Origin: a virus
IMG/VR virus record: IMGVR_UViG_3300046007_007878
Location: 1-43,356 of that record
DNA: 43,356 nt
Direction: 5' to 3' (one strand)
The stretch's first letter is position 1. Each line of letters begins with the position of its first letter. Of the stretch, positions 31,488 through 38,734 are shown piece after piece. The position numbers were made by a program, and so were the translations under genes. The notes under the pieces are model-generated. The model saw only the letters and a list, made by a program, of their open reading frames with translations. It was not told the origin of the DNA and ran no database searches.

Positions 31488-32734
31488 CAGCGACTGATTT
31501 CCTCCCAGTCCATGGATGCGTGTACGTTAGACGTTGCCGCGCTGGCTGTAACAACAAGGCTTAGTTCGTAAGGGGTGGAGGTGAGGCCGTTGCGTTCCAG
31601 TTGGAATTTGAATAGGGCTTCCTTGAGGATGTCGACGGATGCCGTGCTTTGGTTGGTGGAGCTGAAGTAGCCCTGGGCCAGGATGCGGCCGCCGGTTGTA
31701 GCGGTGCCGGTGAGGTTGTATTCGACGCTGGATTCGCTTCCGGCACTTGTCCAGGTGCCGCCGGTAGTGGTGGTGTTAGCCATTACGCGCCAGTTGTAGT
31801 TGGCGTTGGCGGTGGCGCCCAGGATTGATAGGGCGGTAAGAATGACGATTGCGTCTAGGGAGTTGGATTTAAGGCGTAAAGAAATAACTGGGTAGTAAGT
31901 GCCGGCGGTGGTAAGCGCGTAAGGAGCGGTGATGGCGGTGCCGATGGCTTGTTGGAGGCCGCGGAGTTCGTAGCCGCCCTCGGAAAGTACAGTCGAGCAG
32001 ACTTGTTTGAGGGTGCTGGCGCTTGCTGTGGCGGCGGTGTTTGTGATTTCGTAGCGGAGGGGGAGTGAGGCGGTAGTGATATAAGTTGAAGTAATGATGT
32101 TGGCGTGGTGGAAGGAGTGGCAGTGGATAAATTTGCCGTTAATAACAAAACCCATGCGGACAGTGCCGAGGCCCAGCCACTCGATGTCCATCCATAGGAT
32201 TTGGGACTTTGTGATGTCCAGTTCCAGGTTGGAGGGGCCGTCACCGTTTAGGGGGTCGGTGTTCCAGTTGGATTGGGAGACGCGGGTTTCGACAAGGGAG
32301 CCGGTGGAGGAGCTGCGTTCGACGAAGGAGAGGGTGTTGTTGGCAAGTTCCAGGTACATGCCGTTGGCGGCGCCGTAGTAGCCGACGCGCTGGCGGAGGC
32401 CGGTCTTGGCGGGGTTCAGCGTAAAAGTGGACATCACCAGCAGGGATTTGCCCGGCTGGTATGAGCAGCATTTGGTGGTTTCGCGGATGACCTCGGAGCC
32501 GGAACTGGTGGTTACGGCAAGATTGACGAGGCCGGCGTTGGCGTCGAACGTGGACGTGCCACCAGTGGCGGTGGAGGTGGCCCAGAGGCCGTTGTCGTGG
32601 TATCGGTGGCTGGAATCGAAAAGGGTGAGTGGGTTAGATGTGCGTAGACGTCCAAAAGCATCTCCAACACCAACGGGGAGAGCGGTGGTTACAAAAGGGT
32701 TGGTGTAGGAGGAAGTCTGGACGAATAAGGACAT
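31487..32734 (-). CDS. Conserved phage structural protein (415 aa)
   Basis: A 415-residue beta-rich protein with GDAFGRLRTSNPLTLFDSSH, then QPGKSLLVMSTFTLNPAKTG, LRQRVGYYGAANGMYLEL and PSNLELDITKSQILWMDIEW. I recall homologues in many cyanophages and environmental phages, annotated only as structural; the RVSxPxTLFDxxxxY pattern and the VGYYxxxNG segment recur. It lies between terminase and portal, an unusual place for a fibre, so a head decoration or neck role is possible. Confidence 0.7.
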   Translation of the reverse strand: MSLFVQTSSYTNPFVTTALPVGVGDAFGRLRTSNPLTLFDSSHRYHDNGLWATSTATGGTSTFDANAGLVNLAVTTSSGSEVIRETTKCCSYQPGKSLLVMSTFTLNPAKTGLRQRVGYYGAANGMYLELANNTLSFVERSSSTGSLVETRVSQSNWNTDPLNGDGPSNLELDITKSQILWMDIEWLGLGTVRMGFVINGKFIHCHSFHHANIITSTYITTASLPLRYEITNTAATASASTLKQVCSTVLSEGGYELRGLQQAIGTAITAPYALTTAGTYYPVISLRLKSNSLDAIVILTALSILGATANANYNWRVMANTTTTGGTWTSAGSESSVEYNLTGTATTGGRILAQGYFSSTNQSTASVDILKEALFKFQLERNGLTSTPYELSLVVTASAATSNVHASMDWEEISR

Positions 32735-32737
32735 GGC

Positions 32738-32893
32738 CTATTTCTTGCCTTTTTTGGCGGTTTTGGCGGATGCGCGGAAGGCGGCGGCGGTTGGGGCGCC
32801 CTTCGTGCCAGGCTTACGCATCTTTTCGCCCGATCCGGCGGCGATGCGCTTGCGCTTGGCGTTGATGTTGCTGTAAAGACCGCGTTTTGCCAT
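32738..32893 (-). CDS. Very small basic protein (51 aa)
   Basis: A 51-residue, very basic peptide beginning MAKRGLYSNINAKRKRIAAG and containing EKMRKPGTKGAPT and a lysine-rich tail. Near-identical peptides occur, from memory, in many cyanophages and other aquatic phages beside terminase or structural genes. Possible DNA or capsid binding; no known function. Its ATG overlaps the stop of the next small basic gene at 32893. Confidence 0.7.
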   Translation of the reverse strand: MAKRGLYSNINAKRKRIAAGSGEKMRKPGTKGAPTAAAFRASAKTAKKGKK

Positions 32894-33060
32894 TACTTTT
32901 TCCTCTTTTTGCGGGCCACTCCGGCCTCGGATAGGGCGATTGCTACGGCTTGCTTGCGGGTGGTTACTTTTTTGCCCGAGCTGGACTTCAGTGCGCCTGA
33001 TTTGTACTCAGACATCACTTTTTCCACCTTTTTCTGGGCTTTGGTTGGCTTTTTGGCCAT
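32893..33060 (-). CDS. DUF6496-like small basic protein (55 aa)
   Basis: A 55-residue basic protein with MAKKPTKAQKKVEKVMSEYK, SGKKVTTRKQAVAIALSEAG and a KKRKK tail, the pattern of the DUF6496 family found in phages and bacteria. The RKQAVAIALSEAG segment is the family core. A longer frame exists upstream, but ATG 33060 is the conserved beginning. It lies 13 bases after the terminase stop. Confidence 0.75.
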   Translation of the reverse strand: MAKKPTKAQKKVEKVMSEYKSGALKSSSGKKVTTRKQAVAIALSEAGVARKKRKK

Positions 33061-33073
33061 AGCGTTCCAGCCA

Positions 33074-34324
33074 TTACCACACACGATAGGAGGTCTTTCC
33101 GAGGTTCTCGGGCTTGGCAAGGTTGAAAGTTTGTAGGCAGAGATAGCCCAAAGCGTCAAATGCGTGGTCAACGCCGAGATTTTTGTTGGGTAGGCCGGTT
33201 CCAGGGGCGTAAGTCAGTGTGCGGAGGGACTTGATGAGTTCTTTGCAGCGTGGGTGGATGAAGAGGCGGCGGGTTCCAGAGGCATCCAACAATGCGGTGT
33301 TGACGCAGGTGATTTTGTCGCGGATTTTCCACGGATTTCGGGGGCTGGAGACGGTGAAGCCGCTTTTGCGGAGGATGTTGTGGTCGGTGGCGCCGACGCC
33401 GGAGGTTTTGCGGGCGCCGCCGGTGGGGTCCGGGCAGGCGATGATGCGGCGCTCCACGCCGTAGCGGGATTGGATTTCTTCGCAGAGGTCCCAGGTGGTG
33501 GCGCCGCCGGTCATGATGATTTCGTCGAAAACCCAGAGCACGTCGCCTTTTTTGACCGCGCAGACCGCGGACATGGGATCCACGTTGAAGTCCACGCCGA
33601 GGAGTAGGGGGAGGACGGGCAGGTCTTGCACCACGCTGTCGATGTTGTCGTCGCTAAATGAGACGGCGACGAGACCGCTGAGATTTTCGAAGCTGGCCTC
33701 AAATTCTTGGCGGAAGGTGCGGGCGTCGAGTTGGGCGCGGGCGGCTTCAATTTCTTCCGGGGGGACGTTATCGCCGTCGATTGTGGTGAATTGCCACCGC
33801 TGCCAGTCCGGATCGTCTTGGTCGCAATAGCACCAGAGGTCGTAAAACCAGCTGGCGGTGCCATCGGGCGTGGAGATGAAGAGGGCCCAGCCTTGTTTGT
33901 CGGCCAAAGCGGGGCGGATGACCTCAAACCAGACGTCGCTGGACATAAATGCGGCTTCGTCGAGTACCACGCCAGCCAGACTGCGGCCTCGGAGGGCCAT
34001 GGCGTTTTCGGTGCCCTTCAGTTCGATTGTGGAGCCGTTAACTAGCTCGATTTTCAGGTCGGTCTCGTTCTTGGACTTAATCCAAGCTTTTGGGACGAGT
34101 TTTTTCATGACCTTCCAGGCGATGTCCTTCGCCATCCGGTATGTAGGGGCCGCGTAGAAAAATGTTTCGCCCGGCCTTTCAATCGCCCCACGCAGCAATT
34201 CGATACATGAGAGGTAGCTTTTGCCGAAGCGGCGGCCAGCAACTAATACTCTGAAGCGTTTGCGGCTGGAAAAAACTTGGCCCTGGGCGTAGCGGAGGGA
34301 GAGTGTTCCAGCCGTATCGGCCAT
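33074..34324 (-). CDS. terL: Terminase large subunit
   Basis: The 416-residue packaging motor. The ATPase part has Walker A GRRFGKS (30-36), Walker B VVLDE (119-123, D122 and E123) and the coupling motif ISTP (149-152). The RNase H-like nuclease has acidic residues D244 in LLGVDFNVDP, D298 in ACPDPTGG and D385/D389 in VDHAFDALGYL. It hydrolyses ATP to drive DNA into the prohead through the portal and cuts the concatemer. The probable small subunit is about 680 bases upstream, separated by two tiny genes, a loose arrangement for a terminase pair. Confidence 0.95.
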   Translation of the reverse strand: MADTAGTLSLRYAQGQVFSSRKRFRVLVAGRRFGKSYLSCIELLRGAIERPGETFFYAAPTYRMAKDIAWKVMKKLVPKAWIKSKNETDLKIELVNGSTIELKGTENAMALRGRSLAGVVLDEAAFMSSDVWFEVIRPALADKQGWALFISTPDGTASWFYDLWCYCDQDDPDWQRWQFTTIDGDNVPPEEIEAARAQLDARTFRQEFEASFENLSGLVAVSFSDDNIDSVVQDLPVLPLLLGVDFNVDPMSAVCAVKKGDVLWVFDEIIMTGGATTWDLCEEIQSRYGVERRIIACPDPTGGARKTSGVGATDHNILRKSGFTVSSPRNPWKIRDKITCVNTALLDASGTRRLFIHPRCKELIKSLRTLTYAPGTGLPNKNLGVDHAFDALGYLCLQTFNLAKPENLGKTSYRVW

Positions 34325-34380
34325 TTTGTAGGTGACGGGTACCTTCTAGGGTATTACAGGAATTGAACCTCTGCCCCCCA

Positions 34381-34590
34381 TCAGCGGTGGGGGTTCCAGG
34401 AGCAGTAGTTGCTGGAGGCGTAGGTGCCGTAGGGGCAGTTGCTGCTGGTGCGGGGGATGGATTCGGTGCGGCCACGCATCGTGGAACTTGGTACGCAGTA
34501 GCCGGCTTGGGAGTAGTAGCCCATGGGGCAGCTTGTTCCAACCCGGTTGATGGGCTGGTAGGAGGCGAACAGGAGGACGAGGGACAGCAT
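34381..34590 (-). CDS. Small secreted-type cysteine-rich protein (69 aa)
   Basis: A 69-residue protein with a hydrophobic start (MLSLVLLFASYQ) that could be a short signal or anchor, then two related units: TSCPMGYYSQAGYCVPSS and SNCPYGTYASSNYCSWNP. The unit SxCPxGYYSxxxYC recurs in short cyanobacterial and phage proteins, as I recall. Paired cysteines suggest disulfides outside the cytoplasm. Its position beside the terminase is odd, and the function is unknown. Confidence 0.65.
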   Translation of the reverse strand: MLSLVLLFASYQPINRVGTSCPMGYYSQAGYCVPSSTMRGRTESIPRTSSNCPYGTYASSNYCSWNPHR

Positions 34591-34613
34591 GGGGATGTAG
34601 TACAGAAGAGATT

Positions 34614-34619
34614 AGTTTA
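34614..34619 (-). promoter_or_regulatory. TAAACT motif, possible -10 element
   Basis: TAAACT on the minus strand, 24 bases before the ATG of the 69-residue gene. It is preceded by TTCTACTGTGC, close to TCTACTACAGC before the copy at 6884, so the shared pattern extends beyond the hexamer. Confidence 0.35.
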
Positions 34620-34656
34620 GCACAGTAGAAGAAATTGCGAATGTGTCAGTAGGTTC

Positions 34657-34720
34657 CCTGGGACCCGCTCCCGCCCCGCCAGAATCCGAACCCCGCCCCC
34701 CCGTCAAGGGGGGAGGCCGG
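34657..34720. other. GC-rich non-coding stretch with hairpin near the terminase
   Basis: A cytosine-rich run on the plus strand (CCCGCTCCCGCCCCGCC, then CCCCGCCCCCCC) ends in a CCCCCC-GTCAA-GGGGGG hairpin (34697-34713). The whole gap 34591-34750 has no supportable gene. There is no T-run for a terminator. A packaging recognition site (cos or pac) is possible because it lies between the terminase genes, but that is inference. Confidence 0.35.
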
Positions 34721-34750
34721 ATCTGTCACAAGCTGTAACGCCGCGGCGGT

Positions 34751-34888
34751 TCAGCGTGCAGCGTCTAGGTAGAGAGCACCAGCACCAGCCAGCACTAGGA
34801 AGCCGGTGAGGGGAAGGAAGCTGCAGCACGCGGCGCCAGCGAACAGGAGGCCGGCTGCGAGCTTGGGGTTGATGGCAGTGTTGGTCAT
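34751..34888 (-). CDS. Small membrane protein (45 aa)
   Basis: A 45-residue protein with two hydrophobic segments, LAAGLLFAGAACCSFLPL and TGFLVLAGAGALYL, and short polar ends. It could span the membrane once or twice. A GACTTACACAGTA string and TATACT (minus strand) lie 20-30 bases upstream and could be a promoter. Located between the terminase subunits; holin-like size, but no lysis genes are nearby. Function unknown. Confidence 0.5.
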   Translation of the reverse strand: MTNTAINPKLAAGLLFAGAACCSFLPLTGFLVLAGAGALYLDAAR

Positions 34889-35005
34889 GGGGCTGTGTCC
34901 CTTGGTTGACTTACACAGTATAACCACAGAAGCGGCACGCGCCAGGGCAGCGGTGGCCGGTAATGCAGCTGTCTACTGTCTCAACCTAAAACAACGGATC
35001 TCAGC

Positions 35006-35470
35006 CTAAGACTCGGCGCCGCGCTTGTCGTCGATCTCCACGCGCAGCACTGGCGCCGCGGCGGCTTGGGCTTCCGGTGCAACCTCGCCCACCACTGCGC
35101 CAAGGTCACGCAGCAGCAGCTGCGCGGTGCCGAACTGCTTTGCCCGCAGGGCGCCCTCAATGCAACGGAGGCGCATCTGCTGGATGCGTGACACTGTACG
35201 CTCCCGCTCTTGGGCCCAGTCCGATTCATTCCAGCTTTGCACCACTGCGTAGTCGCGCCAGGCTGTACTTAGACTCACACCTTCACGTGTCGCGTGTTCA
35301 TACACCAAAGCACGGGCAGGCATCCCGTCCAGCTGACGCTTGAACAGCCGACGCTGGCGTTCTTCAATCCAAGCGTCGGGGTTCCGGCGCCCGTACGCTT
35401 TGCCGCCATTTTCTACAGCTTCCGCCGACACTTCCGGCGCTTCGTAGTTAGCTTCCGGCTGTTCGGCCAT
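35006..35470 (-). CDS. Probable terminase small subunit
   Basis: A 154-residue protein. The N-terminus is acidic and disordered. RNPDAWIEERQRRLFKRQLD and REGVSLSTAWRDYAVVQSWN look like a helix-turn-helix DNA-binding region, followed by a long helix (RTVSRIQQMRLRCIEGALRA, then AKQFGTAQLLLRDLGAVVGE) suited to oligomerisation. These features and its place ahead of the large subunit in transcription order fit a small terminase, which recognises the packaging site. No sequence motif is decisive. Confidence 0.65.
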   Translation of the reverse strand: MAEQPEANYEAPEVSAEAVENGGKAYGRRNPDAWIEERQRRLFKRQLDGMPARALVYEHATREGVSLSTAWRDYAVVQSWNESDWAQERERTVSRIQQMRLRCIEGALRAKQFGTAQLLLRDLGAVVGEVAPEAQAAAAPVLRVEIDDKRGAES

Positions 35471-35539
35471 TGTTAAGATCCTCGGGCTGTTTGGTTCAAT
35501 CTTAGGCTGTACCTTGCAAGCGGCCGCAGGCCGCGCAGC

Positions 35540-35564
35540 AAAAAGCCCGGCAGCATGGCCGGGC
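35540..35564 (-). terminator. Intrinsic terminator after the acidic protein gene
   Basis: On the minus strand GCCCGGC and GCCGGGC form a 7-bp stem with a 6-base loop (35545-35564) followed by TTTTT. It lies 26 bases after the stop of the 220-residue gene and 70 bases before the small terminase gene. Confidence 0.8.
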
Positions 35565-35589
35565 CGTTAGTCGGTGGGGGGCGCTGGCG

Positions 35590-36252
35590 TCACACTGCCC
35601 GAAACACCAGCCACTCACCGCCGCCGATACTGTGCAGCCGGTAACCGTCGCCCATCTCCAGCTCCCGCCAAGCCGCTTCCCAATCAATACAGCAAAGCGG
35701 CCAGCCATTACCTACTTTTTCCGGTAAGCCGAGATCCTCGGCCAGCTGCTGGGCGTAATCGGCGCCAGCCCGTTCTTCTGACCAGCCCTCGGCGCGGCCG
35801 CAATAGGAATCTTCCACCGTATCGGGGTCGATCCCGTCGGCGTCAAGTTCGGCGATCAGCTCAGCCCAGCCGGTGGGGTCGTCGTCACCTAGGTCGAAGT
35901 GCTCCAAAGCTTCGGCCCAGCTCTCGTCAAGCCAGAAACCGAAGCACGCTCCATCACAGTCCTGGCTTCCGAAATAGAAGCCAACGGGCGCCAGCTCCTG
36001 CAGGGCTTCGGTCAGTTCTTCCAGGGTGTGGCAGGCTTCGGCGTCGTTCCAGTCAGCTTCCCGGGAATCCTCGCCGACTAGTTTCGTCAAGCTGGCCAGC
36101 GTGGCAGGACTGAGCACATCCGGCTTGTTTGCCGCCAAGGCCAGCACTTCGGCCACGCCCCAGAACTTGGGCAGCAGATCCTCGGGGCGCAGGGTGTCGC
36201 AGCTGGCAATCCAAGGGAAGTGCGCCAGGGCTTCGGTGTTGTAGCGAGTCAT
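35590..36252 (-). CDS. Acidic protein, possible ArdA-like antirestriction protein
   Basis: A 220-residue, very acidic protein. Its C-terminal half (ADYAQQLAEDLGLPEKVG, WPLCCIDWEAAWRELEMGDGY, then GGEWLVFRA) resembles the end of ArdA antirestriction proteins, in which an ED helix precedes a P-x-YIDWE-AWREL-DGY segment and a final WxFR strand. ArdA mimics B-form DNA and blocks type I restriction enzymes. The middle (WLDESWAEALEHFDLGDDDP, then GWAELIAELDADGI) is highly charged, as a DNA mimic would be. The first 90 residues are not familiar. It is followed by a terminator, and a second acidic gene precedes it. Assignment is by eye and tentative. Confidence 0.5.
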   Translation of the reverse strand: MTRYNTEALAHFPWIASCDTLRPEDLLPKFWGVAEVLALAANKPDVLSPATLASLTKLVGEDSREADWNDAEACHTLEELTEALQELAPVGFYFGSQDCDGACFGFWLDESWAEALEHFDLGDDDPTGWAELIAELDADGIDPDTVEDSYCGRAEGWSEERAGADYAQQLAEDLGLPEKVGNGWPLCCIDWEAAWRELEMGDGYRLHSIGGGEWLVFRAV

Positions 36253-36304
36253 GGTGTGAGCCTATGGGTTGGGTCTCGTGAACTACAATAGCACGGATCA
36301 GCGG

Positions 36305-36916
36305 CTAAGCCAGGACCGTCGGATACTCGTTCAAATTCTCCAGGATCAATTCCCGGAGCCGGTCAAAGCCGTCGCGCCAGGGTGCGGCATCATCACGGGC
36401 CGCAAAAATGCACAGCCCCAGCTGCTGCAGCGTCCGCACACGACCGGCGATGCTCTTACCGTCCCAGTCTGCGCTGATGCCGTCCCACTCAAGCTGACTG
36501 TGGTCGTCCTCGCTGATGAGCGGATAGCTCTCCAGGGCTTCCACGGTTTCGAGCACGTCAGCCGGAACCCTCAGCAAGTCCAGCACGACGCCGCGACCGT
36601 TCCAGCCGTAGCCAACTTCCAAGATGCCGCCATGGGGGTCTGGAGTGCTGGCGGGATCCGTGAGCACGCGGAAGTTGGATAGTCCCACCAGCCCGGTGCG
36701 GCTGTAGTCGCTGTAGCCGCAGTAGGACGGCACGAAACCTAGGGAAACATCGCGCCAGCGTTCTGTTAAACAAGTCTGCAAGTGTTCCTCGGGGGACTGG
36801 TGCCACTGGTGGCTGCAGTCTGTTTCGGGTTGGCCGTCGCGGATCAGGACCCAGTGGCCAGCGCAGCCGGCGAGACGGTCGACGCGATCAAGGAGAGCGG
36901 GGGAGGCGGTTTGCAT
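36305..36916 (-). CDS. Conserved hypothetical acidic protein (203 aa)
   Basis: A 203-residue protein. SYCGYSDYSRTGLVGLSNFR, then DVLETVEALESYPLISEDDH and SQLEWDGISADW form a pattern (SDYS near a SNxR, then LexYPLISEDDxSxxE) that I recall from phage and plasmid proteins of unknown function. The family's enzymatic role, if any, is unknown. It runs in the same direction as the acidic gene downstream, so both may act early against host defences. The start is ATG 36916, 103 bases from the divergent gene at 37020. Confidence 0.6.
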   Translation of the reverse strand: MQTASPALLDRVDRLAGCAGHWVLIRDGQPETDCSHQWHQSPEEHLQTCLTERWRDVSLGFVPSYCGYSDYSRTGLVGLSNFRVLTDPASTPDPHGGILEVGYGWNGRGVVLDLLRVPADVLETVEALESYPLISEDDHSQLEWDGISADWDGKSIAGRVRTLQQLGLCIFAARDDAAPWRDGFDRLRELILENLNEYPTVLA

Positions 36917-37019
36917 GGCAGGGTTTGCCGAAGTGCTCCCATAGTGTATGTCACGGCTGGCGATTCCGCAAGCTTGCGCCCGGTGCTACTGTTACAGGGC
37001 ACACCCCAACCCAGGGATC

Positions 37020-37253
37020 ATGCCACCCACCTTCGGCAACAGGCCGCTAGGCCCGCTCCAACGGAACATGCTGTCCTTTTGCCAGCGCCACCCAGGACAC
37101 CACACGATCCACCCAGACCAAAAGACAATCAGGATCGCCCGCTCACTTGAGGCCCGCGGGCTGCTGCATGTGACCGATTGCGGCATGTGCACTGCCGGCG
37201 GCTGCCCCGTGCTGATGGTCTCGCTTGCGAACGACGAGCGGAGCGAGTCGTGA
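37020..37253 (+). CDS. Small protein with winged-helix-like segment (77 aa)
   Basis: Plus-strand, 77 residues from ATG 37020 (AGGGA at 37013-37017). GPLQRNMLSFCQRHPGHHTI and IRIARSLEARGLLHVTDCGM give a helix, turn and helix, and CTAGGCPVLMVSLA a final strand pair, a winged-helix outline. I recall related short proteins in cyanophages. It may be a transcriptional regulator, fitting its divergent position against the 203-residue gene. Its TGA overlaps the next GTG (GTGA). Confidence 0.6.
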   Translation: MPPTFGNRPLGPLQRNMLSFCQRHPGHHTIHPDQKTIRIARSLEARGLLHVTDCGMCTAGGCPVLMVSLANDERSES

Positions 37254-37666
37254 GCGGCGGCGAATGGAACACCACCCGGGAGCGGAAACAGCTGGCCGCG
37301 GACGCCAGGGAACAGGCCCGGGAGATTCTGCGCCAAGAGAAGCGGGCCCTCAGGGATCTCCGCTTCTGTGCTGAACGCTCCACCCTTAGCCCGGTGGAGT
37401 GGCGGGACTTCCTAAACCTGCATCAGCTGCACGGCAAGGAGGGTATCCGGGAGCTGCACGAGTCGTTGATTCCGTATTGGAATCAGTGCCAGGCCCGCAA
37501 CGGTGGCAGCTGCTGCCCCAGCGAACTAGTGCCGGTCGGCTTGCGAGAATTAAGTGCAGAAAATGCGCGCACAAACCCCACCACCCGCAAGCCACCCGGA
37601 GCACCACGCAAACCCCGAACGGATGCCGGTAAACCCCGCAAGCCGTACCGCAAGCGCACCAGCTGA
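37250..37666 (+). CDS. Basic hypothetical protein (138 aa)
   Basis: A 138-residue protein from GTG 37250; GGAG lies at 37240-37243, 6 bases upstream, and the start overlaps the preceding stop. A helical segment (LAADAREQAREILRQEKRAL) and PVEWRDFLNLHQLHGKEGIR precede a proline- and lysine-rich tail (RKPRTDAGKPRKPYRKRTS), likely disordered and nucleic-acid binding. Nothing more specific is recognised. A GC hairpin follows its stop by 8 bases. Confidence 0.55.
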   Translation: MSGGEWNTTRERKQLAADAREQAREILRQEKRALRDLRFCAERSTLSPVEWRDFLNLHQLHGKEGIRELHESLIPYWNQCQARNGGSCCPSELVPVGLRELSAENARTNPTTRKPPGAPRKPRTDAGKPRKPYRKRTS

Positions 37667-37673
37667 CGCCCCA

Positions 37674-37697
37674 GCCCTCACCCTTCCCGGTGAGGGC
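37674..37697. other. 9-bp hairpin after the plus-strand pair
   Basis: GCCCTCACC and GGTGAGGGC with a CTTCCC loop. There is no T-run, so it could be a weak terminator or RNA stability hairpin for the plus-strand transcript. Confidence 0.45.
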
Positions 37698-37700
37698 CTA

Positions 37701-37823
37701 TCACCGTCTCGCAGTGAGACTCACGAGACACCACCTAAGGCGCCCCAGCAGCAGGCCCCACGCCAGCCCCAGCAGGATCCCAGCCAATGGTGCCAGCAGC
37801 ACAGCCTCAGGAGTGAGACTCAT
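37701..37823 (-). CDS. Possible tiny membrane protein (40 aa)
   Basis: A 40-codon frame with one strong hydrophobic segment (AVLLAPLAGILLGLAWGLLL) and an arginine-rich end. It lies downstream of the exonuclease gene on the same strand but has no ribosome site. The repeated 19-mer at 37713 and 37812 covers its last and first codons. It may not be expressed. Confidence 0.3.
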   Translation of the reverse strand: MSLTPEAVLLAPLAGILLGLAWGLLLGRLRWCLVSLTARR

Positions 37824-37830
37824 GAGACAC
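37713..37830. repeat. Direct repeat of a 19-mer with a GTCTC/GAGAC core
   Basis: Copies of AGTGAGACTCAYGAGACAC at 37713-37731 and 37812-37830 differ by one base (C or T). Each contains overlapping GAGAC units. The first copy also pairs with GTCTCG at 37706-37711. The stretch 37667-37867 is otherwise non-coding or holds only the 40-residue frame; an operator pair is possible. Confidence 0.5.
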
Positions 37831-37867
37831 GCGGTAAGACATCATGAATGGGTTTTCGTCGAGGCCG

Positions 37868-38710
37868 TTAGGCCGAGACATGAATGGGATTTTCCAGGGC
37901 AGCGAAGTATTGCTCCACCCGAGTCATGAATGACTTTTCAGCCTGCTCCAGCTCGGCTTGGGTCATGTAGTGGATGTTTGGGTTGCCGCAGCGGCGGGCC
38001 AGCACGATGGCTGCTCCAGTGGGTTGGAGACCGGTGAGATGCTTGAGTCCTAGGCTGTAGGCGCCGCACTGGTCGATGTATGAATGGCCGGGTGGGAGGC
38101 GCTCCAGGCCGTCGTCGTCGAGTTTGGTCTTGCGGCCCACGCTGGTCTTCCAGTCCGCTAGTACCAGCTCGTTATTCTTGAGGCCCACCAGGGCGTCGCA
38201 GGTTCCAGCGAAGCCGGCGGGGTGGTGAATGGAAAATTCGCTGGCGAAAATTTCGGTGACGTTCTCGGCGATCCAGTCAGACAGGCTGCGGGCGTAGCCG
38301 GAGGCGCTCCAGCCAACGCGGGGGACGTTTGGTCTCACTCTTTTCAATGCCCATTGCGTGATTGGCGAGGGAATCCGAGCCAATCCACGCTCGTCCCAGC
38401 GGATGGCGTTGCGCTTGTTTGCAGTGGAACGTGCCAGCTGCTGTGAGGTTTTTAGTAGATACTCGGCCTGACTGTGGGCCATGTTGCCTCGGGTGGCGGC
38501 AACGTTGCGCTGGCAGCTTGCTTCTACTGGTCCCAGGCGGGCTTCCCAACGCTCCAGGCCGGTTTTGTCGCTTGTTTCCTTCAGGATGTGTGTAACACTA
38601 TGGTATACATTACCCTTGATGTCCCTGTAGACCCGGAAAGGGCCGCTGTTGTCTTGCTCCAGCTTCCACCTACGCAGTGATGCCAGCGTGTCTTGGGTGT
38701 TAGCTGCCAT
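37868..38710 (-). CDS. PD-(D/E)XK exonuclease (Cas4/RecB-like)
   Basis: A 280-residue nuclease. The active-site signature is visible: GFAGTCDALVGL gives the first Asp, ELVLADWKTS gives the D-x-K pair, and a later Q-CGAYSLGLKH segment matches the QxxxY motif of RecB-family enzymes. An early helix (TRGNMAHSQAEYLL) carries the conserved G-x-x-xH. It would resect double-stranded DNA for recombination and concatemer formation, working with the SSB-like protein encoded upstream on the same strand. An HNH gene separates the two. No iron-sulfur cysteine cluster is obvious, unlike Cas4. Confidence 0.85.
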   Translation of the reverse strand: MAANTQDTLASLRRWKLEQDNSGPFRVYRDIKGNVYHSVTHILKETSDKTGLERWEARLGPVEASCQRNVAATRGNMAHSQAEYLLKTSQQLARSTANKRNAIRWDERGLARIPSPITQWALKRVRPNVPRVGWSASGYARSLSDWIAENVTEIFASEFSIHHPAGFAGTCDALVGLKNNELVLADWKTSVGRKTKLDDDGLERLPPGHSYIDQCGAYSLGLKHLTGLQPTGAAIVLARRCGNPNIHYMTQAELEQAEKSFMTRVEQYFAALENPIHVSA

Positions 38711-38734
38711 TAGATACTCTTTCCCTAACGGAGT

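Noticed and set aside
34905-34922. TTGACT followed by TATAAC as a plus-strand promoter
   Set aside because: The two boxes are only 7 bases apart, too close for a sigma70 promoter, and the plus strand downstream has no gene.
35574-36113. A 179-residue plus-strand frame rich in Arg, Pro and Ser opposite the acidic gene
   Set aside because: Its composition is that expected of the antisense frame of an acidic, GC-rich gene and it has no recognisable motif.
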